A stretch of DNA of 46,448 nt, taken from contig CALPMT020000024.1 in NCBI GenBank assembly GCA_943324745.2, positions 1 through 46,448 of the forward strand, written 5' to 3'. The position numbers were made by a program, and so were the translations under genes. Below, in pieces: positions 36,101-42,814 of the stretch. The notes beneath the pieces were generated by a model. That model was not told where the DNA came from. It did no database searches and saw only the letters and a list, made by a program, of their open reading frames with translations. Every line of letters begins with the position of its first letter. The stretch's first letter is position 1. The DNA is from Chitinophaga pinensis. Its GTDB lineage: Bacteria > Bacteroidota > Bacteroidia > Flavobacteriales_D > Crocinitomicaceae.

Positions 36101-36301
36101 TCACTCCCCTTCTAATTCTTTTAATATTTGATTTACATTTTCTTCCGTACTTGTTAATTTGAATTTACAAATTTTGATTAATTGCGCAGCACGTTTCACT
36201 TTAACGGATAATTCATCCACAGAAATTCCGCCTTCTTCAATTTCTTGAACGATTAATTGCAATTCTTCAAATGCTTCTGTGTAGGAGATTTCTTCACTCA
36301 T
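36101..36301 (-). CDS. xseB: Exodeoxyribonuclease VII small subunit
   Basis: A 66-residue helical protein with the family signature YTEAFEELQLIVQEIEEGGISVDELSVKVKRA shortened as SYTEAFEELQ ... ELSVKVKRAAQLIK. Several small subunits bind the large XseA subunit to degrade single-stranded DNA into oligonucleotides. It overlaps xseA by eight bases, so the two are translated in step, the common arrangement. Nothing is missing for its size class (usual 65-85 residues). Confidence 0.93.
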   Translation of the reverse strand: MSEEISYTEAFEELQLIVQEIEEGGISVDELSVKVKRAAQLIKICKFKLTSTEENVNQILKELEGE

Positions 36302-37751
36302 TTTCTTTATTTTTTAGATGTATAACTTCTGCTTCTATAGTAGTATTTAATGTAATAATCTCCAATTTATCCCCTCTCGAAACGGGATTACTTTCAGAAA
36401 TTACTTTTCCGCCAACTAAGGTTATCGAATAACCTCTTTTCAGTACCTGTATTGGATCCACTAAATGTATATTTCTTTCGATGCCTTTTAATTTTTCTAT
36501 TTCTTTATCAAAACGTTTTGGTAAGTTTTGTCGAAGAAAAATCGAAATATCTTCTAGTCGTGTATTTTGAAATAGTTGAAAGTTGCTGTGATTTTTCTTT
36601 AAAGACAAGAGTGAATGTTCCAGTAGGTATTTTTTTTCGTGATGTAGTTTCTTCGCACCATGCTTTAATTTTTCTTGTTTACTAAATAACTGTTTTTTTT
36701 CCTCGTGAAATCGGATGTTAGAATTTAATTGCAAACTCCTTGATGTATCTTTAAGTTGGTGGTTAAAGGCAACTAATAGGTTACTTGTTTCTCCTTTAAA
36801 TACCCGAATTTCTTGTGTTAATCCTTCTTGAGCTGTTTTTAATGTTTGTTTACTCTCTTGTAAAAGTATGCGCTGCGCTTCTTTTATTGGGACTGAAAAA
36901 TTATGAAATGTTTGTAGTAAAAAATCTGCTAATTCGGTAGGCGTTATCGCGTTACGATAAGCAACCATTTCGGATACGGTAGTGTTTGTAGAATGTCCAA
37001 TTCCAGTCAATACCGGCAAGGGAAAAGTAGCAATTGCTTTAGCTAATCCATAATTATTATAACAAGAAAGTCCTATTTCTCCACCACCACCACGAATGAT
37101 GGTCACTACATCAAAATGGTGTTTTACTTTTTCGATTTTTTTTAATTGTGTTTGAATTGCTTCGATTGCCGGGTCTCCGTTTAATTGCGCGGTAAACAAC
37201 ATGAAAAAATAGTTATATCCCCAGGTATTATTTTTAATTACACTGTAGAAATCGGAAAGTCCTTTGCTAGATTCCACCGAAATGACCGCAATACGTTTTG
37301 GTAATAATGGAAATGTTAGCGCCTTGTTGGCATTGATAATCCCTTCTTTACTTAATTGTTTTAAGGTTTCTTCCCGTTCTTTATGTAATTCCCCCAATGC
37401 AAAAGTTGGATCAATATCTAGGATGTCTAAAGACATACCATACAGCGGATGAAAGGAAATTTTAACTTGAAAAAGGAGGGTCATACCGTCTCGCAAAGGT
37501 TCTTTTACAATTTCACTGAAATTTTTTGAAATGCGATCGTAGTTTGCTTTCCAAATTTGCCCACGCATATCCGCAACTAATTTACCATCCTCTTTATGTA
37601 CTAGTTCTGGGTAACAATGTCCTTTGATGGTGTAGTTGAGTTTGTGCATCTCCGCCTTAACCCAGTACAAGCGGTTATAACGTTCTGAAATAGCCTTTTG
37701 TATGGAATTAGCGACCTGTTTTAACGTATATATTTCTTGTTCTTCCGGCAT
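36294..37751 (-). CDS. xseA: Exodeoxyribonuclease VII large subunit
   Basis: The N-terminal OB-fold domain (about 1-110, with YWVKAEMHKLNYTIKGHCY) binds single-stranded DNA. The nuclease domain includes PKRIAVISVESSKGLSDFYSVI, IIRGGGGEIGLSCYNN and PVLTGIGHSTNTTVSEMVA, and a long coiled coil (about 280-430) follows, where XseB binds. The C-terminus DPIQVLKRGYSITL is a strong signature. At 485 residues it is a little longer than E. coli XseA. It is divergent from gcvH. Confidence 0.95.
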   Translation of the reverse strand: MPEEQEIYTLKQVANSIQKAISERYNRLYWVKAEMHKLNYTIKGHCYPELVHKEDGKLVADMRGQIWKANYDRISKNFSEIVKEPLRDGMTLLFQVKISFHPLYGMSLDILDIDPTFALGELHKEREETLKQLSKEGIINANKALTFPLLPKRIAVISVESSKGLSDFYSVIKNNTWGYNYFFMLFTAQLNGDPAIEAIQTQLKKIEKVKHHFDVVTIIRGGGGEIGLSCYNNYGLAKAIATFPLPVLTGIGHSTNTTVSEMVAYRNAITPTELADFLLQTFHNFSVPIKEAQRILLQESKQTLKTAQEGLTQEIRVFKGETSNLLVAFNHQLKDTSRSLQLNSNIRFHEEKKQLFSKQEKLKHGAKKLHHEKKYLLEHSLLSLKKNHSNFQLFQNTRLEDISIFLRQNLPKRFDKEIEKLKGIERNIHLVDPIQVLKRGYSITLVGGKVISESNPVSRGDKLEIITLNTTIEAEVIHLKNKENE

Positions 37752-37810
37752 ACTAAGTAAAGTTATTCATTTTTTTGATAGTCCTATTCAGAATACTATC
37801 TAAAAAATTA

Positions 37811-37818
37811 TACCTTTG
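37811..37818 (+). promoter_or_regulatory. -7 promoter box of gcvH
   Basis: TACCTTTG fits TAnnTTTG exactly and would give a leader of about 22 bases before the ATG at 37844. The nearest TTG is 32 bases upstream, too far for a -33 element. Confidence 0.5.
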
Positions 37819-37843
37819 TTTTTTAAATATAAATAGAACAACA

Positions 37844-38221
37844 ATGAGTATTCCAGCAGAATTAAAATACACGAAAGATCACGAGTGGGTTCGTGTGGAA
37901 GGTAATGTAGCTACAGTAGGTATTACAGCATTTGCACAAGGTGAATTAGGTGATATCGTTTATGTAGAGGTTGAAACAGAAGGCGAAGAACTTGGGAAAG
38001 AAGAAATCTTTGGTACTGTAGAAGCAGTAAAAACAGTTTCTGACTTATATTTACCATTAACTGGAAAAATTATTGAATTCAATACAGCATTAGAAGCTAC
38101 TCCAGAAGTAGTAAACTCTGATCCTTACGGAGATGGTTGGATGATTAAAGTTGAATTTTCAGATGCTTCTGAATTAGAGTCTTTATTATCTGCTGCGGAT
38201 TACGAAGCATTAATAGGATAA
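37844..38221 (+). CDS. gcvH: Glycine cleavage system H protein
   Basis: A lipoate-carrying shuttle that moves the methylamine group between the P, T and L proteins of glycine cleavage. The lipoyl lysine is Lys63 in [19 protein letters not shown] near the start, [18 protein letters not shown] and [15 protein letters not shown] complete the fold, at the usual 125 residues. I start at 37844 ([15 protein letters not shown]); the longer reading from 37775 would place the start upstream of the -7 box. It stands alone without gcvP or gcvT, and ends before a strong terminator. Confidence 0.96.
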   Translation: MSIPAELKYTKDHEWVRVEGNVATVGITAFAQGELGDIVYVEVETEGEELGKEEIFGTVEAVKTVSDLYLPLTGKIIEFNTALEATPEVVNSDPYGDGWMIKVEFSDASELESLLSAADYEALIG

Positions 38222-38232
38222 GAATTAGTCAA

Positions 38233-38255
38233 ATGACGAGCGACGAAGCAACGAG
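38233..38255. repeat. CGTC-heptamer intergenic repeat, copy B (inverted)
   Basis: On the minus strand this reads CTTCGTCGCTCGTCA (core 38234-38248), one base different over 15 from the copy at 42754-42768. It lies just after gcvH, opposite in orientation to copy C beyond hepT. Confidence 0.55.
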
Positions 38256-38292
38256 TATAGATTATTACTCGAGGTTTTAGAGCTTTAGACAC

Positions 38293-38332
38293 AAAAAAAA
38301 AAGACGTTTTTCATACGAAAAACGTCTTTTTT
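38293..38332 (+). terminator. Strong rho-independent terminator after gcvH
   Basis: GACGTTTTTC (38303-38312) pairs perfectly with GAAAAACGTC (38317-38326) over a four-base loop, flanked by A-run before and T-run after. Its symmetry would let it stop transcription from either side. Confidence 0.93.
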
Positions 38333-38434
38333 AGTTTTACTAATTTCTTCACATCAATCAAAAGGGAAAAAGTTATGTGAAATTTCTTTCTCATTAAAAT
38401 CTATTCAAATTTATAAATGCAAATCAAAAACAAT

Positions 38435-38442
38435 TATCTTTG
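38435..38442 (+). promoter_or_regulatory. -7 promoter box of the mntA-hepT module, nearly leaderless
   Basis: TATCTTTG is an exact -7 box whose last base lies seven bases before the mntA ATG at 38450. A start 3-6 bases downstream leaves a leader of 1-4 bases. No -33 TTG at the usual distance. Confidence 0.45.
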
Positions 38443-38449
38443 AGATACT

Positions 38450-38758
38450 ATGCTTAAGTTAATTGAAGATAAAATAACTGAAATAATTTCGCTTTGCAAA
38501 TCGCATCATGTAATTTCTATTGCCTTATTTGGTTCTGCAGCTAAAGGTTTAATGCATGTTAATAGTGATGTCGACTTTTTAGTTCAATTTTCAGATGAAC
38601 TACCTGTCCTTGATTATGCCGATAATTACTTTAGTTTATTAGAAAGGTTAGAGAAAATTGTAGGGAAAAAGGTAGATTTAATTTCTATCAAATCTTTAAA
38701 AAATCAAATTCTAATTGAAGATATTGAGCGTTCAAAAGTAGTATTATATGCAGCATAA
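38450..38758 (+). CDS. mntA: MntA-like minimal nucleotidyltransferase (antitoxin), 102 aa
   Basis: A minimal nucleotidyltransferase with the motif GS-x10-DxD: Gly28-Ser29 and Asp40/Asp42 (GSAAKGLMHVNSDVD), and a third acid, Asp76, in KKVDLIS. These are the catalytic residues of MNT proteins. In HepT/MntA systems MntA adds AMP units to the HepT toxin and so silences it. The usual Arg after GSxA is Lys here (GSAAKG). The gene ends 11 bases into hepT, so both are coupled. The pair is isolated between a terminator and a large hairpin, which fits an independent mobile-type unit. Confidence 0.92.
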   Translation: MLKLIEDKITEIISLCKSHHVISIALFGSAAKGLMHVNSDVDFLVQFSDELPVLDYADNYFSLLERLEKIVGKKVDLISIKSLKNQILIEDIERSKVVLYAA

Positions 38759-39086
38759 AATATTGAAATACTTGCTGGATATTGAAAGTGTCATTCTTGA
38801 AATTGAAGCAATAAAAATTAAATCTGAAAACAATTTCACCAATTTTAAATCAGACATTATATTACAACGCGCTATCGAAAGAGATTTAGAAATAATTGGA
38901 GAAGCCATTCGTAAAATATTGGAAATTGAACCAGCAATTCAAATTTCTGCTTCTAAAAATATCATTGGATTAAGAAATATTATTTCTCATGCTTACGATT
39001 CTATTGAACCAGAAATGATCTGGGGAATTATTCAAAAAAATATTCCTGTACTATCCGATGAAATTAAAATGATAAAATCTAAATAA
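38748..39086 (+). CDS. hepT: HepT-like toxin (DUF86), 112 aa
   Basis: A small all-helical HEPN protein. The RX4HXY motif is intact as RNIISHAY, Arg76, His81 and Tyr83. In characterised members Arg and His form the RNase site and the Tyr is AMPylated by MntA, which neutralises the toxin. The preceding FKSDIILQRAIERDLEIIGEAIRKI is the typical second helix, shown here only as ERDLEIIGEAIRK. It overlaps mntA by 11 bases. Its last codons lie in one arm of a perfect 18-bp hairpin. The RNase activity and tRNA targets of relatives are family knowledge, not visible in this sequence. Confidence 0.92.
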   Translation: MQHKILKYLLDIESVILEIEAIKIKSENNFTNFKSDIILQRAIERDLEIIGEAIRKILEIEPAIQISASKNIIGLRNIISHAYDSIEPEMIWGIIQKNIPVLSDEIKMIKSK

Positions 39087-39120
39087 TTCAGATTTCAATA
39101 ATTCTGAATTATTTAGATTT
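39075..39120 (+). terminator. Perfect 18-bp stem over the hepT stop codon
   Basis: Bases 39075-39092 pair without mismatch with 39103-39120 around a ten-base loop. The left arm includes the last codons and the TAA (39084-39086) of hepT. Only a short T-run follows, so it may be a terminator, an RNA-stability element or a recombination relic. Confidence 0.55.
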
Positions 39121-39179
39121 ATATAACTAGAGTTGATACTTTTTTCAATTCTTAAAACTTCTTGTCCAATCATCAAAAT

Positions 39180-39213
39180 CGTCATTCGTCTCTCATCACT
39201 TCGTCACTCATTA
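39180..39213. repeat. CGTC-heptamer intergenic repeat, copy C
   Basis: CGTCATTCGTC and CACTTCGTCACTCAT (39197-39211) lie directly beside the stop codon of the PaaZ-type gene. The second part repeats the core of the copy at 42748 (CACTTCGTCACTC). Confidence 0.5.
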
Positions 39214-41259
39214 CGCGTCTTTCAACTTCTTCACCATGGTCAAAATTGTAGCAATCGCAACCGTTTCTCCAGTTTCATCATATACATCCACTAAGAATTT
39301 TACAATTCCTTTTGCGATATCATCTTCCGAACGTTTTTCTTGATCCACTTTTTCTTTTACCGTAAAACGAACACCAATGGTTGCTCCAGGATACACAGGT
39401 TTCGTAAAACGTGCCTCTTCTAATCCATAGTTTAATAATACCGGACCTTTTTTAGGATCAACAAATAAACCTGCAGCTTTCGACAACACAAAATAACCAT
39501 GTGCTACGCGTCGCTCAAAAATGGTACCTTCCAAAGAAGTAGCATCCATGTGGGCATAGAAATTATCCCCTGACACATTCGCGAAGTTTACAATGTCTGC
39601 ATCGGATACCGTATGTTTATGTGTAAACACAGTTTCACCAACGACTAATTCTTCAAAATGTTTTCTAAATACGTGTGGATTTGCTTCCGGCATTTCAGCG
39701 CCAACTTGGAATTGTTGCGTAATGTGTGTGATCGTTGTTGGATGACCTTGAATAGCAGTACGTTGCATGTAATGTAATACACCGCGTTTACCACCCATTT
39801 CTTCACCACCTCCCGCACGACCAGGACCACCATGTGTCAATAATGGCATAGGAGAACCATGACCTGTACTTTCTTTCGCACAGTCTTTGTTCAGAACTAA
39901 TATACGACCGTGCATGCTTGCAGCACCAACTACGTAATCAGTTGCTTCTTGATTATCTGGGGTAACTATCGAAGATACCAATGAACCTTTACCCATACGC
40001 GCTAATTCAATTGCTTCGTCGATGTCTTTGTAAGGCATTACGGTTGATACTGGTCCAAATGCTTCTATGTTATGTACATCTGTTTTATTAAATGGATCGT
40101 TATTCACAAATAAAATAGGGGAGAAGAATGCTCCGTTTGCACAGTTATTTCCTACCACATCTACGTGATCTACGTTTCCGTATACAATCTCTTGCGATTT
40201 CGCTAATTGAAGTACATTTTGACGCACACGATCCACTTGCGTTTGTGTAGCTAAAGAACCCATTCGTACACCTTCTTCACTTGGATCCCCCACTTTCGTA
40301 GTTGCCAAACGTGCGGAAATTTGTTTCGATACTTCTTCTACTAAATTTTCCGGAACGATAATACGACGCACTGCTGTACATTTTTGTCCTGCTTTGATCG
40401 TAATTTCTTTGGTTGTTTCTTTGATGAATAGGTCAAATTCGATAGTTCCAGGAACAGCATGTTTACCCAATAACGTCGCATTCAAGGAATCTGCTTCTAA
40501 GTTAAATGGAATACTACGTTCACTGAATTGAGGTAAGGATTTTAATACTTTCCCTGTATGCGCGCTTCCGGTGAATGTTACGACATCCTCGCTATCTACG
40601 AAATCAAGAATGCCTCTTCCTAGACCACAAACTAATTGCAAACTTCCTTCCGGTAATAGTTTGGAATCAATGATGTCTTTAACCATTAATTCGGTTACAA
40701 AACAGGTAAACTCGGATGGTTTAACAACACAAGGAACACCCGCCATCAAGTTTACCGCTATTTTTTCCAACATCCCCCAAATCGGGAAGTTAAAAGCATT
40801 GATGTGCACCGCGACCCCTTGTTTTGGCACCATGATGTGATGACCGATAAACGTTCCATTTTTGGAAAGTTGAGCAGCTGTTCCATCTACATAATATGGT
40901 AAATCAGGAAATTGTTTACGCAAAGACGCATTGGCAAAAACGTTTCCAATTCCTCCTTCAATATCAATCCAGGAATCTACACGCGTAGCACCAGTCAAGG
41001 CACTTAAAGCATAGTAAGACTCTTTTTTATCCATTAAGAATAATGCCAAAGCTTTCAACATACGGCCGCGTTCTTGAAAGGTCATTTTACGCAATGCTTT
41101 TCCTCCAACTTCTCTTCCGTATGCTAAAACTTGACTGTAATCCAATCCTGCGCTTGAAGTTTCTCCGATTACATCACCTGTTAATGCATTGTATAGGGTT
41201 GTTTCTGAACCTGCTCCTGCGGTCCATTGACCGATTACGTAATTTTTTACTTGTATCAT
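39211..41259 (-). CDS. paaZ: PaaZ-type bifunctional aldehyde dehydrogenase/MaoC hydratase
   Basis: An N-terminal aldehyde dehydrogenase (about 1-520) has PNWN-like HINAFNFPIWG, the general-base Glu in FNLEADSLNAT and the nucleophile Cys in AGQKCTAVRR. The C-terminal MaoC hotdog domain (about 530-680) carries NVSGDNFYAHMD, where Asp and His act in hydration. The 682 residues match PaaZ (oxepin-CoA hydrolase/aldehyde dehydrogenase of phenylacetate breakdown). No other paa gene lies in the window, so the substrate may differ. A 47-residue membrane ORF ends three bases before its start. Confidence 0.9.
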   Translation of the reverse strand: MIQVKNYVIGQWTAGAGSETTLYNALTGDVIGETSSAGLDYSQVLAYGREVGGKALRKMTFQERGRMLKALALFLMDKKESYYALSALTGATRVDSWIDIEGGIGNVFANASLRKQFPDLPYYVDGTAAQLSKNGTFIGHHIMVPKQGVAVHINAFNFPIWGMLEKIAVNLMAGVPCVVKPSEFTCFVTELMVKDIIDSKLLPEGSLQLVCGLGRGILDFVDSEDVVTFTGSAHTGKVLKSLPQFSERSIPFNLEADSLNATLLGKHAVPGTIEFDLFIKETTKEITIKAGQKCTAVRRIIVPENLVEEVSKQISARLATTKVGDPSEEGVRMGSLATQTQVDRVRQNVLQLAKSQEIVYGNVDHVDVVGNNCANGAFFSPILFVNNDPFNKTDVHNIEAFGPVSTVMPYKDIDEAIELARMGKGSLVSSIVTPDNQEATDYVVGAASMHGRILVLNKDCAKESTGHGSPMPLLTHGGPGRAGGGEEMGGKRGVLHYMQRTAIQGHPTTITHITQQFQVGAEMPEANPHVFRKHFEELVVGETVFTHKHTVSDADIVNFANVSGDNFYAHMDATSLEGTIFERRVAHGYFVLSKAAGLFVDPKKGPVLLNYGLEEARFTKPVYPGATIGVRFTVKEKVDQEKRSEDDIAKGIVKFLVDVYDETGETVAIATILTMVKKLKDA

Positions 41260-41262
41260 AGT

Positions 41263-41406
41263 TTAGAATAATATTTTTTTATTTACTGTATATAGAATGA
41301 CAATTCCTGCAAATAATCCTAATCCAATTTTCCAATCAATTGATCCAATGGTGATTAATGCAATATCCAAAAGTAAAACAATTAGATAAATTAATTTTTT
41401 AATCAT
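41263..41406 (-). CDS. Small two-helix membrane protein, 47 aa
   Basis: An ORF beginning MIKKLIYLIVLLLDIAL and ending VNKKILF encodes two hydrophobic stretches (about 5-20 and 27-42) with a short polar turn (GSIDWK), positive at both ends. Its stop is three bases before the paaZ ATG, so it would be the first gene of that operon. No family is recognised, and a weak AAAG-type ribosome site is all that precedes it. The positively charged ends and hydrophobic pattern make it more than a random reading. Confidence 0.5.
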   Translation of the reverse strand: MIKKLIYLIVLLLDIALITIGSIDWKIGLGLFAGIVILYTVNKKILF

Positions 41407-41449
41407 AATCTTTATTTTTAACGAAAATAACTATTTTGGAAATAGTCTA

Positions 41450-42616
41450 TTATAAATCCTTCACATTTGTCCATGAAAGTTGTTCAATTTCGTTGGGGAA
41501 ACTTTCATTTTCATTTCCAGCGTAAAGTAAAACACCTCCATCTTGTCTAAATACTTTTTGAAACCATTTGAGGTTTTTATGGTGCTCTTTTTGATTTTTC
41601 ACAGTTGATTTTATTTCAATAGGAATTAAATTTCCTTCGTTTTCAATGAGAACATCCACTTCGTTTCCAGTGGAATCTCTGTAAAAATAGACTTCCCCAA
41701 ATTGCTCTTTGTTTTTTCTGTTTTTGATGATTTCGGAAACGATAAAATTCTCGAAAATTGCGCCATAATAGTTACTTTTTTGTAATCCTTCTAACGAACG
41801 AATGCCAAGTAAATGACAAACGATTCCAGTATCGTAAAAATAAATTTTGGACGATTTGATTAAACGTTTATTGAAATTATTGAAATAAGGTGGAAGGCGG
41901 TATAGAATGTAACTACTTTCAAGTACACTTAGCCAAGCATCTAACGTTTTATGTTCTACGCCCAATTCTTTTGCAATCGAACTCATGTTAAGTAATTGAG
42001 AGGTTCTACTCGCGCAGATTTTAAGAAATTTTGAAAACACAAGTATATCGCCAATATTCCGTATCAAGCGAACATCTCGTTCCAAATACGTACGTATATA
42101 ATTTGTAATCCATCGCGATGCACTTGATTTCTTACGGATTATGTCCGGGTAAAAACCTTCAAGTATTTGTTTGTTGAGTGATTCATTTTGGATATTACTT
42201 GCTTCTAACTCCGAAAGACTAAAAGGTAATAGTTCAATATAACCAACTCGACCAGCTAAGGATTGAGAAATGTTTTGTTGCATCAAAAAATTGTTGCTTC
42301 CCGATAAGATAAATTGACCCATTTCATCGGATGAATCTACAATGCCTTGTAAGTAATTAAATAATTCTGGTATGCGTTGAACTTCATCAAAAATTGCTCC
42401 TTTTGGGTATTTTGCTAAAAATGCTTTCGGATTCGTTTTTGCAACTAGTAGTACATCAGGATCTTCTAGATTGACATATGCCTTTTCCGTAAATAATTGC
42501 TTGCATAAGGTTGTTTTACCTGACTGTCTAGGCCCAATAACACACACTATTTTGAACTCTTTTGCAGTCTCAAAAGTTTCCTCTGTTAACGCTCTACCGA
42601 TGTATGGAACACTCAT
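41450..42616 (-). CDS. AAA ATPase with DUF4143 nuclease-like C-terminal domain, 388 aa
   Basis: The N-terminal AAA domain has Walker A GPRQSGKTT and Walker B GAIFDEVQ with a sensor-like LSGS after it. The C-terminal DUF4143 part contains EVDVLIENE and PIEIKS, a PD-(D/E)xK nuclease-like signature. Proteins of this kind are abundant in mobile or accessory regions, and their biological role is not established. I start at 42616 (MSVPYIGRALTEETF), because the -7 box at 42657-42664 would put transcription downstream of the in-frame ATG at 42652. It is divergent from metG over palindromic 36-bp repeats. Confidence 0.88.
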   Translation of the reverse strand: MSVPYIGRALTEETFETAKEFKIVCVIGPRQSGKTTLCKQLFTEKAYVNLEDPDVLLVAKTNPKAFLAKYPKGAIFDEVQRIPELFNYLQGIVDSSDEMGQFILSGSNNFLMQQNISQSLAGRVGYIELLPFSLSELEASNIQNESLNKQILEGFYPDIIRKKSSASRWITNYIRTYLERDVRLIRNIGDILVFSKFLKICASRTSQLLNMSSIAKELGVEHKTLDAWLSVLESSYILYRLPPYFNNFNKRLIKSSKIYFYDTGIVCHLLGIRSLEGLQKSNYYGAIFENFIVSEIIKNRKNKEQFGEVYFYRDSTGNEVDVLIENEGNLIPIEIKSTVKNQKEHHKNLKWFQKVFRQDGGVLLYAGNENESFPNEIEQLSWTNVKDL

Positions 42617-42656
42617 AAATCCTGATTTATTTGAAACAAATATACAAATCAACTAC

Positions 42657-42664
42657 CAAAATTA
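42657..42664 (-). promoter_or_regulatory. -7 promoter box of the DUF4143 gene
   Basis: TAATTTTG on the minus strand inside repeat unit 1 fits TAnnTTTG. The leader to the ATG at 42616 would be about 36 bases. Confidence 0.45.
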
Positions 42665-42712
42665 CAAATTTTTGCATTTTTGGTAATTAACTACCAAAAT
42701 TTACATTTTTTG

Positions 42713-42720
42713 TATTTTTG
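42713..42720 (+). promoter_or_regulatory. -7 promoter box of metG inside repeat unit 2
   Basis: TATTTTTG fits TAnnTTTG and would give a leader of about 90 bases that contains repeat copy D. A weaker alternative, TATCTTTA at 42785-42792, would give about 18 bases. Confidence 0.35.
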
Positions 42721-42747
42721 GTAATCTATGAATCTGCTCCCAATTTT

Positions 42748-42777
42748 CCGTCACTTCGTCACTCGTCACTCGTCACT
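42748..42777. repeat. CGTC-heptamer intergenic repeat, copy D
   Basis: Four near-tandem CGTCACT heptamers (CCGTCACT, TCGTCACT, CGTCACT, CGTCACT) sit between the metG promoter box and start. This is the longest and most regular copy. Confidence 0.6.
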
Positions 42778-42814
42778 ATTTTGTTATCTTTACACTCTAC
42801 AAATTCATTCATTT

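Larger units (their letters stand above)
42651..42724. repeat. Two tandem 36-bp palindromic repeats in the DUF4143/metG control region
   Basis: Units 42651-42686 and 42689-42724 match at 31 of 36 bases, with two bases between. Each carries the inverted arms TACCAAAA and TTTTGGTA. Unit 1 contains the leftward -7 box, unit 2 the rightward one. Confidence 0.6.

Noticed and set aside
42651-42724. CRISPR-like pair of 36-bp repeats
   Set aside because: Repeat length matches CRISPR, but only two bases separate the units, there are no spacers and no cas genes, and the units carry promoter boxes.
42728-42814. 29-residue N-terminal extension of MetG
   Set aside because: It translates the CGTCACT repeats; the family starts close to the [11 protein letters not shown] segment.
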